From the NCBI GenBank assembly GCA_964594985.1, contig CAZQNQ010000015.1, positions 1 through 64,000 on the forward strand: DNA of 64,000 nucleotides. The letters are read 5' to 3'. The DNA comes from JADLHS01 sp964594985 (GTDB taxonomy: Bacteria; Verrucomicrobiota; Verrucomicrobiia; Limisphaerales; JADLHS01). Within the stretch, counting starts at the first letter, position 1. Each line of letters starts with the position of its first letter. The position numbers were made by a program, and so were the translations under genes. A model generated the notes under the pieces. That model had not been told where the DNA came from and searched no databases. It saw nothing but the letters and a program-made list of their open reading frames with translations. Of this stretch, positions 1 to 6,718 are shown one piece after another.

Positions 1-201
1 CACCGCGTCCAGCCACGCCTCGCGCTCCGTCGCGCTCCAGCGCAGCAACGCCTTCGCCGCTGCGACGTTCCCCAGCGTGTTACCCGGCCGCTCCCCGAGA
101 ATTTTCAGATGCCGGACATAGCGCCGGTTGATGCGCTCGAAGTCCCACGCGCCCGCCACCATTTCCGCGTCCGATTCGCCCGCGCACGGTCGCGCCTTGA
201 T
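1..201 (-). pseudogene. PaaX-like C-terminal region fragment, cut by window edge
   Basis: Seen: the minus strand is open from 201 to the left edge and reads AWDFERINRRYVRHLKIL followed by a helical stretch ending EREAWLDAV. An in-frame TGA (202-204) precedes it and the first ATG is at 162. Known: PaaX-family regulators have a C-terminal region with a similar W-D-(x)n-N-x-x-Y-x-x-(F/H)L pattern, normally preceded by a winged-helix domain. Inference: either a truncated PaaX-type gene whose N-terminal DNA-binding half is gone, or a short unrelated protein. The stop so close to the motif argues for a remnant. The rest lies outside the window, so the call is tentative. Confidence 0.35.
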
Positions 202-245
202 TCACAGGCTTGTCGCACCGGCCTAAACTCGGTAGTTTCTCCGGC

Positions 246-503
246 ATGAGCGCAACATTGACGATCAATTTGGATGCAAACGTCCTTCAACTCGCCGAGC
301 AGGAGGCGAAGGCGCGCCACACCACGCTGCCCGAAATCGTCGCCCATCAGTTGCGCGTGATGGCTCGCAACTGGCAAGAGAGCAAGGCAGGCAAGACGCC
401 GGTCACGGATGCGTTGCGCGGCGCGGTGAAGCTGCCGCCAGATTTCGACGGGCGCGCCGCCTTGACGGAGGAACTGCAGAAGAAGCATGGCATCCAGGGA
501 TAA
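246..503 (+). CDS. Type II antitoxin (VapB-like), partner of the PIN toxin
   Basis: A small protein of about 85 residues starting MSATLTINLDANVLQLAEQ. The N-terminal beta strand followed by helices (residues 3-40) fits ribbon-helix-helix antitoxins, which bind their own promoter as dimers; the acidic, charged C-terminus would wrap the toxin. I chose ATG at 246 because the alternative upstream TTG (210) would add a tail unlike the family. The gene ends 17 bases inside the next gene, the usual antitoxin-toxin overlap. The subfamily cannot be named from sequence alone; the assignment rests mainly on the PIN partner. Confidence 0.7.
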   Translation: MSATLTINLDANVLQLAEQEAKARHTTLPEIVAHQLRVMARNWQESKAGKTPVTDALRGAVKLPPDFDGRAALTEELQKKHGIQG

Positions 504-924
504 AATCTTCCTGGACACCGACGTGGCGCTGGATCATCTCGCCGACCGCCAGCCGTTTGCGGAATACGCTCACCGCCTCTTTGCGCTGGCTGAAACGGGT
601 GAACTCACCGTTTGCGTTTCGGCTCTCTCATTCAGCAATCTCTACTACATTCTGCGGAAGCTGAAGGGGCATGCGGACACGCTGGCCCTACTCGGCAAGT
701 TGAAGTTGCTCACCCGGGTTTCCGCAGTGACCGAAACGGAAATCAATTCCGCACTGTCGTCGAGCTTCAAGGACTTTGAGGATGCCATTCAACATTTCGC
801 GGCAAAGGCGGAAGGCGGAGTCAGCGCGATCGTCACTCGCAACCAGGCCGATTATTCCGCCAGTGAAATTCCGATTCAATCGCCAGAGGAATATCTTGCG
901 AAGCGCGAACCCACTGCGAACTGA
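487..924 (+). CDS. PIN-domain toxin (VapC-like ribonuclease)
   Basis: 145 residues, one PIN domain. The first acidic residue sits in FLDTDVALDHLADRQP (residues 8-23), a conserved Ser/Asn follows in SALSFSNLYY, and further acidic positions lie in KDFEDAIQHFAA and RNQADY, matching the metal-binding quartet of PIN nucleases. Such toxins cleave tRNA or rRNA when free of antitoxin. The start overlaps the antitoxin gene by 17 bases, so the two are translationally coupled. Length and motif order are normal, so the toxin appears intact. Confidence 0.85.
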   Translation: MASRDKIFLDTDVALDHLADRQPFAEYAHRLFALAETGELTVCVSALSFSNLYYILRKLKGHADTLALLGKLKLLTRVSAVTETEINSALSSSFKDFEDAIQHFAAKAEGGVSAIVTRNQADYSASEIPIQSPEEYLAKREPTAN

Positions 925-960
925 ACGGTATTTTCCGAAACAGCATCGAGAATTGTGCGG

Positions 961-992
961 CGAACCTTTGTTGCTTGTGCAACAAAGGTTCG
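961..992. repeat. Perfect 14-bp stem-loop downstream of the toxin gene
   Basis: Arms 961-974 (CGAACCTTTGTTGC) and 979-992 are exact reverse complements separated by the 4-base loop TTGT. There is no T-run after the stem, so it is not a textbook Rho-independent terminator, but it could stop transcription or protect the vapBC mRNA 3' end. It lies in the 216-base gap between the toxin and the NERD-kinase gene. Confidence 0.8.
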
Positions 993-1140
993 AGAGAGCT
1001 ACAGGTTGTCCAAGCAACATTCCCAATTCCAACCCGGTTGCGAGTTTTTGCCGCCGACCACCATTCCGCTTCCACCCGCCGATTTGTTGGCCCCGGTGCG
1101 GGCTTGCAGACAGGGTGGCGGACGCTAAACTGCCATCACA

Positions 1141-2532
1141 ATGGCTATTATCCACCGCATCGCCCCGCCGGAAAATGCCTCGGAAACCCGCGCGGTCACC
1201 GAACTCGCCAAGCATCTGTCGGACGATTTCATCATCTTCCATAACTTCGAGTTGACTACGCAATACGGCATGCCCTACGAGTACGACCTCTGCGTCGTGT
1301 CGCCGTACGCGGTTTACCACGTCGAGGTCAAAGGTTATCGCGGTCAGATTCGCGGCGACGCGCACCAGTGGCTTTTTGAGAACGGCGGGGTGGTGCCCAG
1401 CCCCATTCCACTCGCCAACAAGAAGACCAAGATCCTCGCCGGCAAACTCCGCGGACGCGACCCGCGCATGGACGATGTGTTCGTGGAAACCATGGTCCTG
1501 CTCACCGACGACCGGGCCGACGCCAAGTTGAACGACGACCAGGCGGAACGCGTGGTGCGTCTCCCCGAGGCAATTGATGAGATCCGCGCGCCGCGCGGCC
1601 GTCTGGGCAACCGCAACATCGCGCCGCTCCACGACCGGATCTGCCGGGCGCTGTTCCAGACCAGCCCGCGCAAACGGGTCACCCAGATCGGGCTTTACGA
1701 CATCATCGAGCGCATCAGCCAGAACGACCGGCGCACCGTTTTTTTGGGCCACCATCGCTACATCAAGACCCGCCCGCAAACGATCCTGAAGGTGTTTCAT
1801 TTCAACATCTATGCCAGCGAAGCGGAGAAACAGAAACAGATCGAAGCCATCTTTCATGACCAAAACTCCCTGCGCCTGCTCGGCGTGCATCCGAACCTGA
1901 TTGATACCGGCGACTTCTTTGCCTGGGAGGACAACAAATTTGTCCTGCCGACCGAGTATGTGGACGGGGGCCGGACGCTCCGGATGTGGATGGACGATGG
2001 CGTGGCCGCGAAGGCGCTCTACGCGCGCAAGGCTGAAGCCGTCACCGCTGTCGCCTTGGGATTGGCGCATTGCCACAAGCATGGCGTCATCCATCGCGAT
2101 GTCCGACCGATGAATATCGTCGTCGCCCGCTCCGGCGTGGTAAAATTGGTCAACTTCGATCTGGCGTTGATCAAAGGGTACCCGGAAGTGGGCGACCCGA
2201 AAGGTCTGGCGCTGCGTGTGGACCGCCGTTATTCCGCGCCCGAGGTGCTGGCCAATCCCGGCTCCGCCACGGAAGCATCAGATATCTATTCGCTCGGGAT
2301 CGTGTTCCATGAATTGATGACCGGGATCGCCCCGGATGGTGCGGCGGACAGTCGCGCGGCGCTGGATACGGAGCACGTCGCCAAAGCGATCGAAGCGGCC
2401 GGGCCGTCCGGTTTCGACAAGTCACCGGAAGACGTGGCTAGCGTGATTGCGCGCATGTGTCATCCCGAACCGGGGGAACGTTACCAGCGGATGGAGGAAG
2501 TGAAGGACGACCTCGCCATCATCGGCCAATGA
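1141..2532 (+). CDS. NERD nuclease-like / protein kinase-like fusion protein
   Basis: 463 residues in two parts. Residues 10-170 form a NERD domain: an early Glu (E15), then D49 in EYDLCVV and HVEVKGYRG with E62 and K64, the D...ExK pattern of restriction-like nucleases. Residues 185-460 are a Ser/Thr kinase-like domain: K217 in ILKVF, HRDVRPMN (catalytic D320, N325), NFDLA at 338-342, SAPEV and DIYSLG. The DFG position reads NFD, so the metal-binding Asp is Asn, and no clear glycine loop is visible; kinase activity is doubtful. Known: NERD-kinase architecture occurs in PglW of phage-defence systems, but PglW is much longer. Next to a toxin-antitoxin pair, a defence or stress role is an inference. 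Confidence 0.8.
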   Translation: MAIIHRIAPPENASETRAVTELAKHLSDDFIIFHNFELTTQYGMPYEYDLCVVSPYAVYHVEVKGYRGQIRGDAHQWLFENGGVVPSPIPLANKKTKILAGKLRGRDPRMDDVFVETMVLLTDDRADAKLNDDQAERVVRLPEAIDEIRAPRGRLGNRNIAPLHDRICRALFQTSPRKRVTQIGLYDIIERISQNDRRTVFLGHHRYIKTRPQTILKVFHFNIYASEAEKQKQIEAIFHDQNSLRLLGVHPNLIDTGDFFAWEDNKFVLPTEYVDGGRTLRMWMDDGVAAKALYARKAEAVTAVALGLAHCHKHGVIHRDVRPMNIVVARSGVVKLVNFDLALIKGYPEVGDPKGLALRVDRRYSAPEVLANPGSATEASDIYSLGIVFHELMTGIAPDGAADSRAALDTEHVAKAIEAAGPSGFDKSPEDVASVIARMCHPEPGERYQRMEEVKDDLAIIGQ

Positions 2533-2585
2533 CCGCGGCGGCAGGTGGGGCAACAAAGATTTCTGTTTCAGAATGTATTACGCTC

Positions 2586-2738
2586 GCCCTCATCCCGGCC
2601 TTCTCCCCCGGGGAGAAGGAGAATCGTTCGCCGGTTCCGTGGAAGGTCGAGCGGCGGGATTGGTGGAACCGTCATTCGCCAACCAGAAATCTGGTATCGC
2701 CAGGTCCTCTCCTTGGGGAGAGGAAACAGGTGAGGGAG
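2586..2738. repeat. Paired REP-like hairpins (ctctcc/ggagag type)
   Basis: Two short hairpins bracket about 90 bases: CCTTCTCCCCCGGGGAGAAGG at 2599-2619 and CCTCTCCTTGGGGAGAGG at 2706-2723, with a flanking CCCTCAYCC at the left end and GGTGAGGGA at the right end. These ends resemble those of the 61-62 bp elements at 16.0, 26.4 and 63.9 kb, so this is probably a more complex member of the same class. Confidence 0.7.
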
Positions 2739-2765
2739 GTCGTGAACACAAATCAATCGGGACGA

Positions 2766-2879
2766 AGCGCGACTGTGTCTGCAAGACCAGTCGCAGCGCG
2801 TGAATGCGAATGACGGCTGGAAGAATCCTGCGCCTCGGTTGGCGGAGGTGCTGCGGCTGGTCTGCGACACAGCCGCGCT
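2766..2879. repeat. Long imperfect palindrome (AGCGCGRCTGTGTC type)
   Basis: The left arm (2766-2797) starts AGCGCGACTGTGTCTGC, and the right arm (2850-2879) read in reverse starts AGCGCGGCTGTGTCGCA. The arms match over about 30 bases with small gaps and enclose about 50 bases. I see no transposase gene. Likely a non-autonomous, palindromic dispersed repeat. Confidence 0.75.
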
Positions 2880-3187
2880 CCGTTGTCGCGTCGGGCCTCC
2901 TTGCCTGCCGTTGAGCCGGGCTTCCCAGCCCGGCGAAAAGACCCTACGCAAAACGACGTGTTCGAAATGCCCGTGATCCGTGCAAATTTCGGGCGTTTTT
3001 TCCGGGCGGCAAGGATGCCTGCCCTCTACGGTAACCACGGATGGTTGCCGCTACCGCCGCCTGCCGCGTCATGGCGCAGTGAAGCCGGGAATGAAGGCGG
3101 GACGGGACCTGGGGATTTGTCGCGAGGGGGCTACAAAGACTTGGTTACTGACAGAGTCTGAGGAGTCGCGCGTTTTGGTTGATGGGT

Positions 3188-3631
3188 TTATTCCAGCTTG
3201 TGTCCCTTGTCTGCAAAACTGCACGTTGGATTTTGGTCAACTGCGCCGAACATATATTTGCCACCACGCGGACAAACGGGTTCATGACGAAGAAAGCCAT
3301 TCGTGCCAAATGTGCCGTAAAGGTCTAATTCGGTGGGGGTGTCTGTTGATAATTTATTTGCGGCGCTTGCCCAGGCTTTCTTTGCTTCCCGAATTTCATG
3401 CAAGTTATTGATACACGCATTTCGGTAAGCAACGTTTCGTGCGGGGATAAAACTCGGAATGGCAATCGCAGCCAGAATCAGCCAAGTGAACGCGACCAAG
3501 ATTGTGACGACCAATCTTTTCCTCCCTAGGAAAACCACTCCAAACCAGATGACAATCGCAGTGATAGAGACGGCTATCAGTGCCAGCACGGATTCACCAC
3601 GGCCCGGATTATCTGACAGCCACTCCATCAT
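3188..3631 (-). CDS. Pseudopilin-like membrane protein
   Basis: About 147 residues from ATG 3631. The N-terminal half has two hydrophobic segments (about residues 15-40 and 45-65). After AIPSFIPARNVAYRNACINN comes LHEIREAKKAWA, a pattern that I recognise from verrucomicrobial pseudopilins (ACINNLRQIdgAKxxWA), and the C-terminus has PVCPRGGKY...PTCSFADKGHKL, the usual cysteine-containing end. Unlike normal pilins it has an extra membrane segment before the pilin helix and no clear prepilin cleavage motif. An alternative start at 3661 would overlap argH by 22 bases; the ATG at 3631 follows the argH stop by 8 bases. The function in a pilus or secretion system is an inference. Confidence 0.65.
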   Translation of the reverse strand: MMEWLSDNPGRGESVLALIAVSITAIVIWFGVVFLGRKRLVVTILVAFTWLILAAIAIPSFIPARNVAYRNACINNLHEIREAKKAWASAANKLSTDTPTELDLYGTFGTNGFLRHEPVCPRGGKYMFGAVDQNPTCSFADKGHKLE

Positions 3632-3639
3632 GGGCAACG

Positions 3640-5055
3640 TCAGTTGAGCAACTTCCGCCACCGCCCCAACTGCTTCGCCACTTCCTTCGTGCCGGGTGCG
3701 CCAGGGAGATTGCGTTTGGCCATCGCGCGCTTCAACTCGAAGACGCCCAGTGCGTCGGAGCCAAAGTATTTGCTCCCGGTCACCGGGTCCACGGATTGCA
3801 GGTCGGCCAGCGTGAGCTGATTCAGCGCCTTGGCTTCGCCTTCGGCCAGCGCCACCACCGCGCCCACCACATGATGCGCTTTGCGGAACGGCATGCCCTT
3901 TTGCACGAGGTAATCCGCGAGGTCGGTCGCGAGCAACGCGGGATCGCTCGCGGCGGCGAGGCAGGCGGGTTTGTTCACCGTTGTGTTGAGCAGCATCGCG
4001 CTCATCAACCGCACGCAGGCGCGCACGGTGTCGGCGGTGTCGAACAGCCGTTCCTTGTCCTCCTGCAGATCGCGATTGTAGGTCATGGGCAGGCCCTTGA
4101 GCAGCGTGAGCAGCGCCATGAGGTTGCCATAGACGCGCCCGGTCTTGCCGCGCGTCAACTCGGCCACGTCGGGATTTTTCTTCTGCGGCATGAGTGACGA
4201 GCCGGTGGTATAGGCGTCGGCGATCTTGATGAAGTTGAACTCCGCACTGGCCCAGAGAATCACGTCCTCCGCGAGGCGCGACAGGTGCATGGCGAGCACC
4301 GCGCCGGCAGCGCAGAATTCGATGGCGAAATCGCGGTCGCTCACGGCGTCCATGGAATTTTGCGTGAGTTGAACCTTGCCGTCAGCGTCCACAAAGCCGA
4401 GCAATTTGGCGACGAGCGCGCGATCCAGTTTCAAGGTTGAACCCGCAATCGCGCCGCTGCCGAGCGGGCAGACATTCACGCGCGAATGACAATCCCAGAG
4501 CCGTTCGCAATCGCGTTCGAGCATCTCGACGTAGGCGAGCAGGTGATGCGCGAAATAGACGGGCTGCGCGCGTTGCAGGTGCGTGTAGCCGGGGATGATG
4601 ACGTCGGCGTTGTGTTCGCCGAGGGCGACGAGCGAGCGTTGCAAGCCGACGATTTCGCCGAGCAGGGCGGTGATTTCGTCGCGCACCCAAAGCCGCACGT
4701 CGAGCGCGACCTGGTCGTTGCGGGAGCGGGCGGTGTGGAGTTTGGCACCGGCGGGAACGCGTTCGGTCAGCGCGGACTCGATGTTCATGTGAACGTCCTC
4801 GAGTTCAGGTTTCCACTTGAACGTGCCGGCGGCGATCTCTTTCCCGATCTTGTCCAGTCCGGTGATGATGGCTTTGGCTTCGGCTTTGGTCAGCACGCCG
4901 ATTTTTTGCAGCATCATGGCATGGGTCATCGAGCCGAGGATGTCCTGCTTCCAGAGCCGCCAATCGAAGGAGATGGATTCGGAGAACGCGGCGACGTCCG
5001 CGTCCGGGCCGCCGGCGAACCGGCCGCTGCGGGAAACTGGAGATTTCTTCTTCAT
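3640..5055 (-). CDS. argH: Argininosuccinate lyase
   Basis: 471 residues. It splits argininosuccinate into arginine and fumarate, the last step of arginine synthesis, in the cytoplasm. The family signature GSSLMPQKKNPD is present, with HTARSRNDQVALDVR near the N-terminus and the catalytic region PGYTHLQRAQPVYFAHH. The start was set at ATG 5055 (MKKKSPVSRSGRF); the open frame continues upstream through the lectin region but without homology. The length is normal for ArgH. The downstream pseudopilin gene begins 8 bases after the stop on the same strand. Confidence 0.95.
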   Translation of the reverse strand: MKKKSPVSRSGRFAGGPDADVAAFSESISFDWRLWKQDILGSMTHAMMLQKIGVLTKAEAKAIITGLDKIGKEIAAGTFKWKPELEDVHMNIESALTERVPAGAKLHTARSRNDQVALDVRLWVRDEITALLGEIVGLQRSLVALGEHNADVIIPGYTHLQRAQPVYFAHHLLAYVEMLERDCERLWDCHSRVNVCPLGSGAIAGSTLKLDRALVAKLLGFVDADGKVQLTQNSMDAVSDRDFAIEFCAAGAVLAMHLSRLAEDVILWASAEFNFIKIADAYTTGSSLMPQKKNPDVAELTRGKTGRVYGNLMALLTLLKGLPMTYNRDLQEDKERLFDTADTVRACVRLMSAMLLNTTVNKPACLAAASDPALLATDLADYLVQKGMPFRKAHHVVGAVVALAEGEAKALNQLTLADLQSVDPVTGSKYFGSDALGVFELKRAMAKRNLPGAPGTKEVAKQLGRWRKLLN

Positions 5056-5152
5056 AAAAGCAGGGGCGAATTTGCGGCGAATGGCGGGCAAAGTCACGCG
5101 GGGAATTGGGGTGGAGCGCGCGCCTTTGCTTCCGGCGAAAAGCAACATCACT

Positions 5153-5746
5153 TCAACTTCCAGCGGGCCGCCGCCGGCCCATCGCCCAACCAGTATAGTA
5201 AGCCAACCCCAAGGCCAGGACCGCAAGCAGCGCGAGCACGAAATATTTGACACCAACAGTGGGAGGTTCGCCCACTTCGACGATGCCGTAGCGCACGCCC
5301 GCTTCGACAATATCCGGGGCGCTGTTCCATTGGCCGGCCCAAGCGTGATTCTCAGGAAACAGATTGCTATGGCGTTCGTGCGGAAAGTTCGGCTCCCCCG
5401 GCGCCCAGTTCGTATAAGTGACGGACTCGCCGCTGATCCACTCCCAGGTGCCGTTGTTGTCCGCGTCCTGGAGCCCCATCCACGGATTTAGCGCGGGGTT
5501 GGGCGCGAGAAAGTTTGATCGCACCCACGCGTTCTCGGCGGCGTCATTGAAGGTGACCAGATGCCCACCCAACGTCCGGGCGAAGGCTTCAGTCTCCGTC
5601 CAGATGCCTTGCCCCACGAGGTAATACCTGTGTCCATTGGCCGGATTGACAATCGGGCCGCTGGCGATGCCGATGCCGGCTTGAGCGGTGAAACCCACAG
5701 CGGTCAACGCAAGGCTGGCGAGAATTTTGTCCATGATGCCTTTCAT
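5153..5746 (-). CDS. Secreted C-type lectin-domain protein, variant C-terminus
   Basis: About 197 residues: a signal peptide (ILASLALTAVGFTAQA), then a C-type lectin fold with NGHRYYLVGQGIWTETEA, LGGHLVTFNDAAENAWV, PWMGLQDADNNGTWEWISG and YTNWAPGEPNF, the WIGL and NWxxGEPN motifs of sugar or calcium binding. The C-terminus is a membrane helix followed by an arginine patch (GRRRPAGS). It is a paralogue of the next gene upstream on the strand, but where that protein ends VPEPS, this one has VGEPPTVGVKYF, so the PEP-CTERM sorting motif is altered. An alternative start is the ATG for MDKILAS. Confidence 0.8.
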   Translation of the reverse strand: MKGIMDKILASLALTAVGFTAQAGIGIASGPIVNPANGHRYYLVGQGIWTETEAFARTLGGHLVTFNDAAENAWVRSNFLAPNPALNPWMGLQDADNNGTWEWISGESVTYTNWAPGEPNFPHERHSNLFPENHAWAGQWNSAPDIVEAGVRYGIVEVGEPPTVGVKYFVLALLAVLALGLAYYTGWAMGRRRPAGS

Positions 5747-5959
5747 TCGGTTTGTTTCCTTTGAATCCTCGGCGAAGCTGCGTTTTCCACCTCAATGCCG
5801 GGGGATGGGTTGCGCGGCGATTTTGCGCGGCGGCTTTTCTGGCGCCAATCGTAAAGGCCGCGAGCTGGGCGCAGAGAAAGATGTTGCTACAAAAGTCTGC
5901 GCAAATGAAAACCGTGGATGCGGCCCACGGTTTGGCGGTGAAATGATCTGTGATTCCAA

Positions 5960-6499
5960 TCAGACACTGCGGCGCTGGCGAGCAACCGACAAGGCCGCGA
6001 ACGAAATCATAGCCAAGGCCAAGACAGAAGGTTCGGGCACTTCGACGAGGCCAAAAAGCACTCCCGCTGAGACGTCGTCATAAGCATTGTTCCACAGCCC
6101 GGTTGCAGCATGATTTGCGGGGAAAATATTGCTGGCCCGTTCAAACGAAAAATTGGGCTCTCCCGGCGCCCAGTTCAAATAGCTGACGGTTTCGCCGCTG
6201 ATCCAGTTCCAAGTTCCATTGTTATCAAGGTCCTGCAATCCGATCCAAGGATTGATGGTGGGATTGGGGTCGAGAAAGTTGGTTTTGAGCCAGGCATTCT
6301 CCGCGGCATCGTTGATGGTCACCAGATTTCCGCCCAGGGTCAGGGCAATGCTCTGGGCAAGCGACCAGGTGTTTCCATTAACCAGAAAGTAATTATGTCC
6401 ATTGGCCGGATTGTAGATTGGGCCGCTGGCGATGGGCGCCGCAGCTGAAGAGGTGATGACGGTGGCAAGCAAGGCCATGAAAGCAGCGACAGTTTTCAT
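5960..6499 (-). CDS. PEP-CTERM sorted C-type lectin-domain protein
   Basis: 179 residues with a signal peptide (MKTVAAFMALLATVITSSAAA), a C-type lectin domain (NGHNYFLVNGNTWSLAQ, PWIGLQDLDNNGTWNWISG, YLNWAPGEPNF) and a classic C-terminal PEP-CTERM tail: VPEPS, a hydrophobic helix and RQRRS. Known: the PEP-CTERM/exosortase system cleaves and surface-sorts such proteins; exosortase itself is not in the window. The close similarity to the 5153-5746 protein over the lectin domain shows a tandem duplication. The 213-base gap between them has no other gene. Confidence 0.88.
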   Translation of the reverse strand: MKTVAAFMALLATVITSSAAAPIASGPIYNPANGHNYFLVNGNTWSLAQSIALTLGGNLVTINDAAENAWLKTNFLDPNPTINPWIGLQDLDNNGTWNWISGETVSYLNWAPGEPNFSFERASNIFPANHAATGLWNNAYDDVSAGVLFGLVEVPEPSVLALAMISFAALSVARQRRSV

Positions 6500-6718
6500 A
6501 TGAGCTTCTGATTTCCCGGGGTTTGATCTGGTTTACCAAACTGCATCAAGCAGCGTTGGTTTGCCTTGGTTCTATCAGGGATTTTGCCGGAGGCAACAGG
6601 AAAACTTGATTATGCCGGCAAATAGTCGGTTTGAGGTTAAGTGACTCCGCTCTTTTGCTCCGACTTTTGCCCTCACCTTGACATCGCCCCGGGCATCCCG
6701 AACACTGCGCGCTGACTT

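Larger units (their letters stand above)
2533..3187. other. 655-bp gene-poor repeat field
   Basis: No convincing gene. It holds a hairpin repeat block (2586-2738), a large imperfect palindrome (2766-2879) and a short hairpin around CCGGGCTTCCCAGCCCGG near 2916-2933. The open frames crossing it overlap these repeats on both strands and show no protein signature. Confidence 0.7.

Noticed and set aside
961..992. Integron attC site or IS end
   Set aside because: The stem is perfect and short with a 4-base loop; attC sites have bulged arms with conserved core sequences, and no integrase or transposase is near.
688..2094. 468-codon minus-strand frame
   Set aside because: Antisense to the NERD-kinase and the PIN toxin; no recognisable domain.
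2568..3038. 156-codon frame in the repeat field
   Set aside because: It runs through hairpin repeats on both strands and shows only repeat-derived peptides such as LLLPGGEGR.
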